From: Amycolatopsis pithecellobii
GTDB taxonomy: Bacteria > Actinomycetota > Actinomycetes > Mycobacteriales > Pseudonocardiaceae
Assembly (NCBI RefSeq): GCF_009707865.1
Contig: NZ_WMBA01000027.1
Coordinates: forward strand, 28,598 to 92,597
DNA length: 64,000 bases
Direction: 5' to 3'
Below, one piece after another: positions 20,201-27,628 of this stretch (the first letter of the stretch is position 1; every line of letters begins with the position of its first letter). The notes beneath the pieces are model-generated. The model was not told the DNA's origin. It did no database searches and saw only the letters and a program-made list of their open reading frames with translations. A program made the translations under genes and the position numbers.

Positions 20201-21722
20201 CGTCCCGCACGGCTTGCCGTACCTGGTCACGGACCTCTTCGATCCGCGCGGACAGCTGCGCCTCCTCCGCGCGATACCTCGCCGCGGTGCTCGCGGCCTC
20301 GTCTCGCTGGTCTTGCGCCTGCGCCGCCTCGGCAAGCGCGGCCGCGGCCCGCTCCTCGGCCGCCTGCGCCTGCTCCCCCGCTTCGCGCGCGAGCGCGAGC
20401 AGCCCGCGGGCAAGCGCGTTCGCCGCCGCGTTTTTCGCTTCCAGCGCGGGTTTCGCGGTCTGCTCACGCTCGCCGACGAGGGCGCGGATGTCGGCGGCCT
20501 TGCGGACGGCGTTGACCTGCGCGAGCACGGTGCTCGTCTCGCGCCAGGCCTCCGCGCTCGCGCGGGCCTGCGCCAGTTCCTCGTCGAGGCGCTGCTTGCC
20601 CGCCGTGGCATCGGCGAGACGCAGCTCGGCGACGACACGCCGCAGCTCGGTCACGATCGCGGACAGCCGCCGGTGATCGCCTTCGGCGAGCTTCTCCGCG
20701 TCACGGGTTTCCTCGACGAACTCGGCGAGCCCGGCCAGGCGGTCGGCTTCCAGCCGGTGCCGGGCCGTCACCGAACCGGCGCAGGCCTGAGCGTCCGAGC
20801 GGGCGACCGTGGCGAGCTTACGTGCCGCGGCGGCCAGCGATTCCGCTTCGGACAGTGGACCCAGCAACTCCAGTGCCCCGGCGACGAAATCGCGCTCGGC
20901 CATGAGCTCACCGCGCTGACCAAGGTTGTGCGCATAGGTCTGGACCACATCGGCGAGGTCGCGCGGGTCGTCCTCGGGAATGACGGCCTTGAGCAAGAAC
21001 TCGACGAACGCCTCGTCGGAGGTGAAGGCGAACGCGTCCGCCGCCTCGCCTTCGCCCGCGTTCATCGCACGCTGGTAGCGGAACAGTTCGGTGTCCAGGC
21101 CGAGGGTGTCGAGACGTTCGGTCCACTCGTGCTGGCGCCGGGTCCACGACAGCTCCAGCTCGGGCTCGGCTTGGTGTGCCTCGTCGAGCCGCTCCTGGAA
21201 CCCGGACATCGTCAACAGGCGGCCACCTTCGGTGAACGGCAGCGATTCGAGCCCGGTGGATGCGCTGGGACGAAAACAAAACCACGAGTCGATGAGGTTC
21301 GCCGGGTCGTTGGACACGACATGCCCGCGCCATTCGGACACCTTGCCGGTGATGATCCGCTGCCCGGTCTCGGTGTGCTGCCACTCCAGCACCACATGCG
21401 AAACATCCTTGGCGGCAACGAACTTCTCCAGCACGCGGGTGTTCGTCGTGCCGACCACCTGGCGGCGGCCCGGCAGCATCACCGAGAAGATCAGCTTGAT
21501 GAGCACCGACTTGCCGCCGCCGTTCTCCAGGAACAGCACACTCGCCGGCGACGGCCTTCGCGGCAGGCCCTGCTCAGCGGAGTGGATGCCCGCGGTGAAC
21601 AACGCGTCCTGCGCAGGCGCGGTGACCACCGGCCCGACGCCGGAGAAGTCCAGCACCACGTCCTGGTACCGCGCGCCCGCCGGGCCCACCGAATGCAAGC
21701 GCACCCTCGACAGCTCGTACAT
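17295..21722 (-). CDS. SMC/MukB/JetC-like ATPase, third gene of a condensin-like operon
   Basis: A 1475-residue ATP-binding protein built like an SMC. The N-terminal head has the P-loop FLENGGGKSVLIK (Lys71). Ala/Glu/Arg-rich coiled coil spans about residues 290-640 and 755-1210 around a globular hinge-like domain (about 642-750, containing GVTAWSGWRYL and LLGGVLVNDP). The C-terminal head has the ABC signature FSGGQQLTAAI (1345-1348) and Walker B VLFLDNPIGRAS (Asp1382). Asn1383 stands where ABC/SMC ATPases have the catalytic Glu. AGAGGAG lies 5-6 nt before the ATG. With the two genes upstream it forms an A-B-C order like Wadjet JetABC or MukFEB. I cannot assign a known subtype; it does not resemble the TIGR02680-type (Wadjet II) N-terminus. 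Confidence 0.8.
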   Translation of the reverse strand: MYELSRVRLHSVGPAGARYQDVVLDFSGVGPVVTAPAQDALFTAGIHSAEQGLPRRPSPASVLFLENGGGKSVLIKLIFSVMLPGRRQVVGTTNTRVLEKFVAAKDVSHVVLEWQHTETGQRIITGKVSEWRGHVVSNDPANLIDSWFCFRPSASTGLESLPFTEGGRLLTMSGFQERLDEAHQAEPELELSWTRRQHEWTERLDTLGLDTELFRYQRAMNAGEGEAADAFAFTSDEAFVEFLLKAVIPEDDPRDLADVVQTYAHNLGQRGELMAERDFVAGALELLGPLSEAESLAAAARKLATVARSDAQACAGSVTARHRLEADRLAGLAEFVEETRDAEKLAEGDHRRLSAIVTELRRVVAELRLADATAGKQRLDEELAQARASAEAWRETSTVLAQVNAVRKAADIRALVGEREQTAKPALEAKNAAANALARGLLALAREAGEQAQAAEERAAAALAEAAQAQDQRDEAASTAARYRAEEAQLSARIEEVRDQVRQAVRDGLLDDGTQVAEAAREALARGENAVAELVAREAELERVAEEHAEAQQALHAAQQQASVAQGRADRAAGELAKAHRRTDSLAAHPRLLELLGGENVQPETDTPALLKRLREARSAAEREQTALRMEESADERALAALGDGGLLPAPPEVQAALAVLEEAGVTAWSGWRYLSTMDAKAREQALVRMPHLLGGVLVNDPAQLPRARTALADAKLLPSTVLPVGTTAALGQDGAAPGVDFLVPPNPAMYDEEAADTERQAILARHARRRKQLEALAGAIGDDAALEWKLTTWREDYPPGALATLSEEAETAAGELAESQDAVVAAEQNLAGLTARRARLREMVPALRIEARTGEERARKLGELAEKVARIPQWTDESGRAREIFARAEADAEQASGKAGRAREVAAEEQRTADGHRRTVSSARAELAEVPGGGSVSEKDPAPKEPVDALRRAFASASDAYAKVEVGSDLRAELEQAESAESTARAALEVLDPAVREQASRLLETPDGSDAATRAAAQARAGRVVAALEAEHSEAIGEVATRKAELDQLPKQGITLETRPRDAEHGRELIDEATEEAGAAARAWEEAQARRAEAERASEAATVSAAGFRLLAESMAHLVVDGEPESVFDGDVEAAQNRYRKLTSALTEAESTVDSSEKRVRAAADALAQYATGKRFEKLTSPVRQQIISVRRDSLPAGAAEWASALRPRLRTLTDDLAQIDRHRSGIVARLQGMVEGALRLLRSAQRLSRLPEGLGDWSGQEFLRIRFADPEEPELSEALGQVVDEAAAGKTSDGRDVKRDGMTLVLRGVRAAVPKGFRVDMLKPDSVLRTERQRVSEIRDVFSGGQQLTAAIILYCTLAALRANNRGKLRNRHSGVLFLDNPIGRASAGYLLELQRVVAEALGVQLVYTTGLFDAGALSEFPLIVRLRNDADLRAGRKYLSVDATIRNHLDELADPDGTSHLSATRLFTKSSE

Positions 21723-21906
21723 GAAGCTCCTCTAGAACGGTTTGCGTGGCGGCGCGGGTAGCGGAACCTCAGTCCCGCCCGCCCGTCGCCCACCACCACC
21801 CTCAACGGACGCGCTTCGCACGACTGGCCCGCCTCGAAACCCGCGGCGGTGCGAGCTCACTGCGTGGCGAAAGCGGCTCCGCCGCCTGTCAAACAATGTC
21901 GTCCCC
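21723..21906. other. 184-bp gap inside the SMC-like operon
   Basis: Non-coding as far as I can see. It separates the KITE/MukE-like gene from the SMC-like gene, while the first two genes overlap by 4 bp. It holds a small GCGGC/GCCGC hairpin around 21870-21890 and a well-placed ribosome-binding site for the ATPase at its left end. No start codon with a ribosome-binding site opens a plausible frame in it. Confidence 0.6.
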
Positions 21907-22695
21907 CTACAAAGTGTCCGAAATGGACGGACGTAAGGTGCCGCCCGCGTCGGCGACCGCGACCACGCCCAGTTCCAGGAGTTCGGAGAACGCACTGTCC
22001 GCCGCCAGCTCCCGGACCTGGATCTGATAGCGCGGCGTGGTCCGGTAGGTGCCGCCCTGCTCTCCGCTGACCTGCACCAGAAACCCTTGGTCGGCAAGGA
22101 ACCGCAACGCCCGCGACACCATCCCGCGGGTGGTGTCGGAGGCGAGCCTGCCGTCCTTCGTCGCGGCCGCGGCGGGGCGGCGCGCGTACGCCCGCCACGC
22201 CTGTTCCAGCTCCGGCGCTCCGGCCAGCGGATCGTTGTTCTGCTCGGCCTTCGCCGCCCGCTCGTCGAGGATGCGGCACGCCTCCCGCACGACGCCGTCG
22301 ACCTGCTCCACGCTGACCCGCCCGATGTAGGTGTCACTGGCCAGATCGTCCGGGCGCGGGTAACCCAGCGCGGCGGTGGCCAGGTGTACCAGACCGTGCA
22401 GCACCTTCTCCGTCTCACGGCGCTCGCGGATCTTGCTCTGCCGGGCGTAGGAATCCATCTTGATCTCGAACACGGACTCGTCGGTGGCCGCGAGCACCGC
22501 GCCGGCCTGCGTGCTGACGTCGAGCACCATCAGCCCGAGCCCGGCCGCGACCGAGTTCGTCAGCTGCTTGAAAGCGCTGTCTTCGCCGTACCGGCGGACC
22601 AGATCGCCGTAGACGACATCGCGCCCCGGCAGCTGCTTCGGCCGCATGCCGAAGGAAATCAGCCGGGCCGCCGACTCCACGTCGGTGGTGTTCAC
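21907..22695 (-). CDS. MukE/JetB-like winged-helix subunit of the SMC-like operon
   Basis: 262 residues. The C-terminal third reads as a winged helix (TTRGMVSRALRFLADQGFLV, then a beta wing RTTPRYQIQVREL); the N-terminal half is mixed alpha/beta (DVVYGDLVRRYGED, SVFEIKMDSYARQ). Size, position between a ~490-aa protein and a giant SMC-like ATPase, and the winged-helix ending match KITE-type subunits such as MukE and JetB. This is assignment by architecture, not by a recognised family motif. The GTG start overlaps the previous stop (GTGA). It may bind the kleisin-like partner and DNA. Confidence 0.6.
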   Translation of the reverse strand: MNTTDVESAARLISFGMRPKQLPGRDVVYGDLVRRYGEDSAFKQLTNSVAAGLGLMVLDVSTQAGAVLAATDESVFEIKMDSYARQSKIRERRETEKVLHGLVHLATAALGYPRPDDLASDTYIGRVSVEQVDGVVREACRILDERAAKAEQNNDPLAGAPELEQAWRAYARRPAAAATKDGRLASDTTRGMVSRALRFLADQGFLVQVSGEQGGTYRTTPRYQIQVRELAADSAFSELLELGVVAVADAGGTLRPSISDTL

Positions 22696-24164
22696 GCCGC
22701 CCCCTCTTCTTCCTCACGCTCGATCCGTGCCGTGGTCAGCAACAGGTCCGCGCCACCGAACTCCTCGTCCTCCAGCGGCGTGCCGTCGTCCACGGCGAGC
22801 AACGTGCGATCGTCCCCCTGCCGGACGGCCGCACCGATCTCCGGACTGTACGAGTGCAACGCCCGCAGCGCGACCAGACGCGCCACCCGCGAGTCGGTCT
22901 CACGCGCCTCGGCCAGCAGACCGGACAGCCGCCGCGGGACCTCCGGCAGGTCCAGCAGCTCGTCCGCGCGGCGCCATTGCTCGTCACTGTAGTAGTCGGT
23001 CTGCTCGGCGGGGACGAGCTCCGGCTCGGGCACCTCGCCGACCAGCTTGTCGCGTTCGGGCGCGGGCCGCAGCAGCATAGACACCAGCGAGGACAGCGAC
23101 GGCACCGTCGGCACCTCCGCGCCGGCGACCGCGTGGAAGAAACCCTCGACCGGGGCGAGCGCATCGGCGATCGGCAGTTCCAGGGCCGGTACCAGCAGCT
23201 GACCGAACAGGTCGATCGTGGCGCGCTGCGGTGGTCCGGAGAACTGCTGGCGGTCCTGCTCGGCGCGGAAGATCGCACCCGCGGCCTGCAACCGCGACTG
23301 CAGCTGGGTGTGCCTGCTGATGCAGTCGCTCACGATGTCCACCAGCTCCGCCGCGCGGCGCTTGTGGTCGGGTTCCTCGGCCTCGTCGCGGGCGCGCGTG
23401 ATGTTGCGCAGGATCGCGTTCTCCGCCCGGAACCGGGCCTCGATATGCGACAGCGCGGAGTCGAGCAGTTCGGGCATCTCGCGCACCCAGTCCACCGCGC
23501 GCACGTCACGGCGGGTCGCGTCCAGCTTGGCGCGCAACGTTTCCCCGTACTGCACCGTGCGGTAGCGGGCCTGTTCGGCGGCAAGTTTCGCGTCGGCGAG
23601 CCTGCCCCGGCTGATCAGGTTCTCCAGCTTCACCTCGGCCGCGATCTGGGCCGACTCCACATCGGTGTCCAGCGCGCCGACGAGGACGTTGATCGCCTCG
23701 TCACTCGCCCGCAGATACACCTCGCCACTGGGTGCCGCGAGCTCGATCAGGAGCTTGAAGTCGAACGCGCGGCGGCGGTACGCGCCGGTCTCGTCGACGC
23801 TGCCGTACACCCGGCGGAACCCGCGGTCGGCGGTGCCGACGTTGATCAGGTTGTCCAGCACCCAGCGCGCCACCCGCTGATGCTCCGCCGTGCCACGACC
23901 AGGCGCCTGTGCGGCGATGAACGGCTGCAGCCGGCGCACGACATCCTCGTGGTCCGCGCCGGTGTCGAAGTCCATCGCGATGGTGACCTGGTCGATCGTG
24001 TGCAGCGCGATCTCGGCCATCTGGTAGACCGTCGCGTCGGCCCAGTCCAGCTTCGCCTTGCGGGCGTCGAGATCATGCAGCGGCGCGGTGCAGGCCAGCG
24101 CCTTGAGGCGGCGGGCCAGGCCCTCGTCCACCAGGCTGCCGCTGATCAGGTCCGGTTCTCGCAC
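22692..24164 (-). CDS. MukF/JetA kleisin-like first subunit of the SMC-like operon
   Basis: 490 residues with the GTG at 24164; the frame is open upstream, but those codons would cross the promoter region. Mostly helical: a first domain up to about residue 145 (VYQMAEIALHTIDQVTI, RWVLDNLINVGTADRGFRR), an EVYLRASDEAINVLVGALDT segment, a long charged helical middle (MPELLDSALSHIEARFRAE, AAELVDIVSDCISRH) and an acidic C-terminus. Length and gene order match JetA/MukF, the kleisin that bridges SMC heads, but no signature motif proves it. A TAGGCT hexamer at 24178-24173 lies 8 nt before the GTG, so translation may be near-leaderless. Confidence 0.6.
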   Translation of the reverse strand: MREPDLISGSLVDEGLARRLKALACTAPLHDLDARKAKLDWADATVYQMAEIALHTIDQVTIAMDFDTGADHEDVVRRLQPFIAAQAPGRGTAEHQRVARWVLDNLINVGTADRGFRRVYGSVDETGAYRRRAFDFKLLIELAAPSGEVYLRASDEAINVLVGALDTDVESAQIAAEVKLENLISRGRLADAKLAAEQARYRTVQYGETLRAKLDATRRDVRAVDWVREMPELLDSALSHIEARFRAENAILRNITRARDEAEEPDHKRRAAELVDIVSDCISRHTQLQSRLQAAGAIFRAEQDRQQFSGPPQRATIDLFGQLLVPALELPIADALAPVEGFFHAVAGAEVPTVPSLSSLVSMLLRPAPERDKLVGEVPEPELVPAEQTDYYSDEQWRRADELLDLPEVPRRLSGLLAEARETDSRVARLVALRALHSYSPEIGAAVRQGDDRTLLAVDDGTPLEDEEFGGADLLLTTARIEREEEEGAA

Positions 24165-24185
24165 AACGCACGAGCCTAACTGCTT

Positions 24186-24276
24186 GTTACCAAGCCGACC
24201 GAAAGCAGGCCAACCCGCCCAACCGGCGGTCGAGGCACTTTTGCCCGATCGCCGTGACTGCCGTCGGCTTGGTAAC
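24186..24276. promoter_or_regulatory. Perfect 14-bp inverted repeat in the divergent promoter region
   Basis: GTTACCAAGCCGAC at 24186-24199 and its exact reverse complement GTCGGCTTGGTAAC at 24263-24276, 63 bp apart. Relative to each flanking gene the arm has the same orientation and ends shortly upstream of a TANNNT hexamer: 7 nt before TAGGCT (24178-24173) for the SMC-like operon and 11 nt before TAGTTT (24288-24293) for the oxidoreductase. It looks like a pair of operator half-sites for shared control; function is inference. Confidence 0.6.
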
Positions 24277-24300
24277 CGCCAACACAGTAGTTTGAGGGCC

Positions 24301-24738
24301 ATGCATGCCATGAGTCGCGAAGAGTGGTGGACGTTCGCGAGCGAGGGGACGCGCACCGGCAAGCTCGCCGTCGTGCGGGCCGACGGGTCGCCGCATGTGA
24401 CGCCGATCTGGTTCGTGCTCAACGAAACCGCCGACGGCGACGAGCTGATCTTCAACACGGGCGTGAACAGCGCGAAGGGCAAGGCGCTGCGCCGCGAGCC
24501 ACGGATCTCGCTCACGGTCGACGATCAGGCACCGCCGTTCTCGTTCGTCCAGTTCACCGCCGTCGCGTCGCTCCACGAGGACCTCGACGAGATGCTGCGA
24601 TGGGCCACCGCGATCGGCGCCCGCTACATGGGCGAGGACAGGGGTGAGGAGTTCGGCAAGCGTAACGCCATGCCGGGCGAGTACCTCGTGCGCGCCAAGA
24701 TCACCAAGGTGCTCGCGTACGGCGATCTGACCGGCTGA
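24301..24738 (+). CDS. PPOX-class flavin/F420-dependent oxidoreductase
   Basis: 145 residues, split-barrel pyridoxamine-phosphate-oxidase-like fold. MSREEWWTFASEGTRTGKLA and VRADGSPHVTPIWFVLN are the usual opening of actinobacterial F420/FMN-dependent PPOX proteins, and NSAKGKALRREPRISLTVDD is the cofactor-phosphate region. The substrate is unknown. Two in-frame starts are possible: ATG 24301, 7 nt after a TAGTTT hexamer (leaderless), or ATG 24310, 11 nt after GAGGG. Diverges from the SMC-like operon and shares the 14-bp repeat with it. Confidence 0.8.
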   Translation: MHAMSREEWWTFASEGTRTGKLAVVRADGSPHVTPIWFVLNETADGDELIFNTGVNSAKGKALRREPRISLTVDDQAPPFSFVQFTAVASLHEDLDEMLRWATAIGARYMGEDRGEEFGKRNAMPGEYLVRAKITKVLAYGDLTG

Positions 24739-24781
24739 TTTCCGCCAGCGCGCCCCGCCGGCGGGTGCGCACACTGGCGGG

Positions 24782-25489
24782 ATGAAGCTCACCGAACGCG
24801 TCGACCGGCTGGACTGGGCCGCGCTCGCGGCCGAAGTGAACGAGTACGGGTGCGCGCTCACCCCGCGCGTGCTCACGCCCGCCGAATGCCGCGAAATGTC
24901 CGCCCGTTACGACGATCCCGCGCAGTTCCGCTCGACGATCGACATGGCCCGCTACCGCTTCGGTGCCGGGCAGTACCGCTATTTCGGCTACCCGCTGCCG
25001 GAACCGGTCGCGCAACTGCGCGCCGCCTGGTACCCGCGCCTGCTGCCGATCGCGCGGGACTGGGCGGCGAAGCTCCGGCGTCCGGCACCGTGGCCCGACG
25101 AGCTCGAAGAGTGGCTGGCGCGGTGCCACGCCGCCGGGCAGGACAAGCCGACGCCCATCCTGCTGCGGTACGGCGCGGGCGACTGGAACGCGTTGCACCG
25201 CGACCTGTACGGCGAACTCGTGTTCCCGTTGCAGGTGGTGATCGGGCTCGACGAGCCGGGCACCGATCACACCGGCGGCGAGTTCCTGCTCGTCGAACAG
25301 CGGCCGCGGGCACAGTCCCGTGGCACCGCGACCCTGCTGAAGCAGGGGCACGCGCTGATCTTCACCACCAGGGACCGGCCGGTGCGCTCGGCGCGCGGGT
25401 ACTCGGCGTCACCCGTGCGCCATGGCGTCAGCACCGTCCGCAGCGGTCGAAGGCACACCCTCGGCCTGGTGTTTCACGACGCGAGCTAA
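24782..25489 (+). CDS. 2-oxoglutarate/Fe(II)-dependent oxygenase family protein
   Basis: 235 residues. The double-stranded beta-helix motif is visible: HRDLYGELVFPLQVVIGL contains the His-x-Asp iron ligands, and VRHGVSTVRSGRRHTLGLVF the distal His and the Arg that grips 2-oxoglutarate. Upstream, YRYFGYPLP and LLRYGAGDWN are typical of a conserved prokaryotic group of this superfamily. The substrate (protein, nucleic acid or small molecule) is unknown. Starts 43 bp after the PPOX gene on the same strand. Its stop codon overlaps that of the convergent gpgS. Confidence 0.85.
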   Translation: MKLTERVDRLDWAALAAEVNEYGCALTPRVLTPAECREMSARYDDPAQFRSTIDMARYRFGAGQYRYFGYPLPEPVAQLRAAWYPRLLPIARDWAAKLRRPAPWPDELEEWLARCHAAGQDKPTPILLRYGAGDWNALHRDLYGELVFPLQVVIGLDEPGTDHTGGEFLLVEQRPRAQSRGTATLLKQGHALIFTTRDRPVRSARGYSASPVRHGVSTVRSGRRHTLGLVFHDAS

Positions 25490-26502
25490 GCGATCTCCCG
25501 GCTCTCGGCCAGGAACTCCGCGAGCGGCGGGCGCTGCCGGCAGGACACGTCGGTCAGCACCATCTCGCGCTCGACCCCGTGACCGGACTCGCCCCGGCGG
25601 AACTGCGCGAGCAGCGTCGCCGGCGGCTGGGCCGTGATCAGGCGCCCGTACTGGCCGAGCCGGTCGAACAGCGTCTGCATGATCTGCCCCGACATCCGGC
25701 CCAGCGCCTGCGTGCTCTGGTGGCGATGGGTGCGTTTGCCCAGGTCCACCTGCGCGAGCGCGTCCAGCCCGTGCGCCTGCAGGATGTCGATCAGGTGCCC
25801 GACCTCGACGCCGTAGTTGACCACGAACGGGATGCCTTCCAGCACCTCGCGGCGGCCCGCGTACTCACCGGCCAGCGGCTGCACGAACCCGGCGAGCTCG
25901 GGCCAGTACATGTTCAGCAGTGGCCGCGCCACCAGCTCGGTGACCCGCCCACCGCCCTCGGCGTCCGTGCCGCCCGCGCCGGTCAGCGGCCGGTGGTAGA
26001 AGCCCTTGACGTAGGCCACCGACTCGTCGGTCAGCAGCGGGCCGAGCAGTCCGCTGACGTAGTCGCTGGTGAAGTCGTAGAGATCGCCGTCGACGAACAC
26101 CACGAAGTCACCCGTGGTGGCGGCGAGCCCCTTCCACAGGGCCTCGCCCTTGCCCGCCATCCGCGGCAGCGCCGGCAGGACCGAGTCCTGTGCGACCACG
26201 GTCGCGCCCGCTTCGGCGGCGACCCGGGCCGTCGCGTCCTGCGAACGCGAGTCCACCACCAGCACCTCGTCGACGAGCGGGATGCCGTCCACGAGATCAC
26301 GGCGGATGGTGCGCACGATGTCGCCGACGGTGTGCTCCTCGTCCCGCGCCGGGATGACGACGCTGACGGTCCTGCCGCCCTTCGCCGCGAGGAGATCCGC
26401 CGGCCGCCAGTCGGCGGCGTGGCTGCTGCGCCGGGGGAGCCAGCTGCCCACGTCGGCGGAGACTTTCAGCTCCGCCTTGTCGTTCGTGCCGTTGATGCGC
26501 AC
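25486..26502 (-). CDS. gpgS: Glucosyl-3-phosphoglycerate synthase
   Basis: 338-residue GT81-type glycosyltransferase that makes glucosyl-3-phosphoglycerate from NDP-glucose and 3-phosphoglycerate, precursor of glucosylglycerate and of methylglucose polysaccharides. RTVSVVIPARDEEHTVGD is the GT-A nucleotide site, VVFVDGDLYDF the metal-binding DxD, GKGEALWKGL and GGGRVTELVARPLLN the acceptor region, and GYGVE-like NYGVEVGHLID is conserved. Mycobacterial enzymes read DSD where this reads DGD. The GTG at 26502 is preferred because AAGGGG lies 6 nt upstream; the ATG at 26577 lacks a spaced ribosome-binding site. Confidence 0.88.
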   Translation of the reverse strand: MRINGTNDKAELKVSADVGSWLPRRSSHAADWRPADLLAAKGGRTVSVVIPARDEEHTVGDIVRTIRRDLVDGIPLVDEVLVVDSRSQDATARVAAEAGATVVAQDSVLPALPRMAGKGEALWKGLAATTGDFVVFVDGDLYDFTSDYVSGLLGPLLTDESVAYVKGFYHRPLTGAGGTDAEGGGRVTELVARPLLNMYWPELAGFVQPLAGEYAGRREVLEGIPFVVNYGVEVGHLIDILQAHGLDALAQVDLGKRTHRHQSTQALGRMSGQIMQTLFDRLGQYGRLITAQPPATLLAQFRRGESGHGVEREMVLTDVSCRQRPPLAEFLAESREIA

Positions 26503-26647
26503 GAGTATCCCCTTCCCCGAACTGGACCTGCCACGATCCAGCGTCGGTTCGCCGGGTTTCACCAGTCCTGCCACCATGAAACCGCTACGTTACGGCTCCC
26601 GATCTTCCGGGGAACGCCGGTAACACCCCGGGTACATCAGTCCCCGC

Positions 26648-27628
26648 CTAAGCCTCCTCCTCGAGCATTTCCGCGGTGACGGCGGATTCGGTGTCGGGAA
26701 TCTCCAGGTCATGGGCCCGTTTGTCGGCCATCGCCAGCAAGCGGCGGATCCGGCCCGCCACCGCGTCCTTCGTCATCGGCGGGTCGGACAGCTGGCCCAG
26801 TTCCTCCAGCGACGCCTGCCGGTTGGACAGCCGCAGCTTCCCGGCCGCCAGCAGATGATCGGGCGCGGTGTCACCGAGGATGTCCAGCGCGCGCTCGACC
26901 CGTGCGGCCGCCGCGACCGCCGCGCGCGCGGAGCGGCGGAGGTTCGCGTCGTCGAAGTTGGCGAGGCGGTTCGCCGTCGCCCGCACCTCGCGGCGCATCC
27001 GGCGCTCCTCCCACTGCAGCACGCTGGCATGCGCGCCGAGCCGGGTCAGCAGGGCGCCGATCGCGTCCCCGTCACGCACGACGACCCGGTCCGCGCCGCG
27101 CACCTCGCGTGACTTGGCCTGGATGCCGAGCCTGCGGGCGGCGCCGACGAGCGCCAGCGCGGCCTCCGGCCCAGGGCAGGTGACCTCGAGCGAGGACGAA
27201 CGCCCCGGCTCGGTCAGCGAACCGTGCGCCAGGAAAGCACCACGCCAGGCGGCTTCCGCGTCGGCGATCCCGCCGGAGACGACCGCGGCGGGCAGCCCCC
27301 GGACCGGCCGGCCCCGGTTGTCGATCAACCCGGTCTGGCGGGCCAGCCCCTCGCCGTCCTTGACCACGCGCACGAGATACCGCGTGGTCTTGCGCAGCCC
27401 GCCCGCGGACAGCACGTGCACATCCGACTGGTGCCCGTACAGCTCGTGGATCTCCCGGCGCAACCGCCGCGCGACCGATCCGGTGTCGAGCTCGGCCTCG
27501 ACCACCACCTTGCCCCCCACGATGTGCAACCCACCCGCGAACCGCAGCATCGACGCCACCTCCGCGCGCCGCGGCCCGATCTTGGTGATCTGCAACCGGC
27601 TCAGCTCGTCCTTCACCGCGGCGGTCAT
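26648..27628 (-). CDS. whiA: Sporulation/cell-division regulator WhiA
   Basis: 326 residues: an N-terminal LAGLIDADG-like fold without nuclease residues ([55 protein letters not shown]) and a C-terminal helix-turn-helix ([31 protein letters not shown]). WhiA works with WhiB in Streptomyces to arrest growth and start septation. The ATG at 27628 is preferred over 27634: it forms an ATGA overlap with yvcK and has GGAGGGG 8 nt upstream. Last gene of uvrC-rapZ-yvcK-whiA. Confidence 0.97.
   Translation of the reverse strand: MTAAVKDELSRLQITKIGPRRAEVASMLRFAGGLHIVGGKVVVEAELDTGSVARRLRREIHELYGHQSDVHVLSAGGLRKTTRYLVRVVKDGEGLARQTGLIDNRGRPVRGLPAAVVSGGIADAEAAWRGAFLAHGSLTEPGRSSSLEVTCPGPEAALALVGAARRLGIQAKSREVRGADRVVVRDGDAIGALLTRLGAHASVLQWEERRMRREVRATANRLANFDDANLRRSARAAVAAAARVERALDILGDTAPDHLLAAGKLRLSNRQASLEELGQLSDPPMTKDAVAGRIRRLLAMADKRAHDLEIPDTESAVTAEMLEEEA

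Noticed and set aside
20214..21761. 515-codon frame opposite the SMC-like gene
   Set aside because: No start signal or conserved motif; the minus strand has P-loop, signature and Walker B in one frame.
21732..22418. Minus-strand frame bridging the MukE-like gene and the gap
   Set aside because: It runs out of frame through a well-supported gene and is Arg/Pro-rich without a start.
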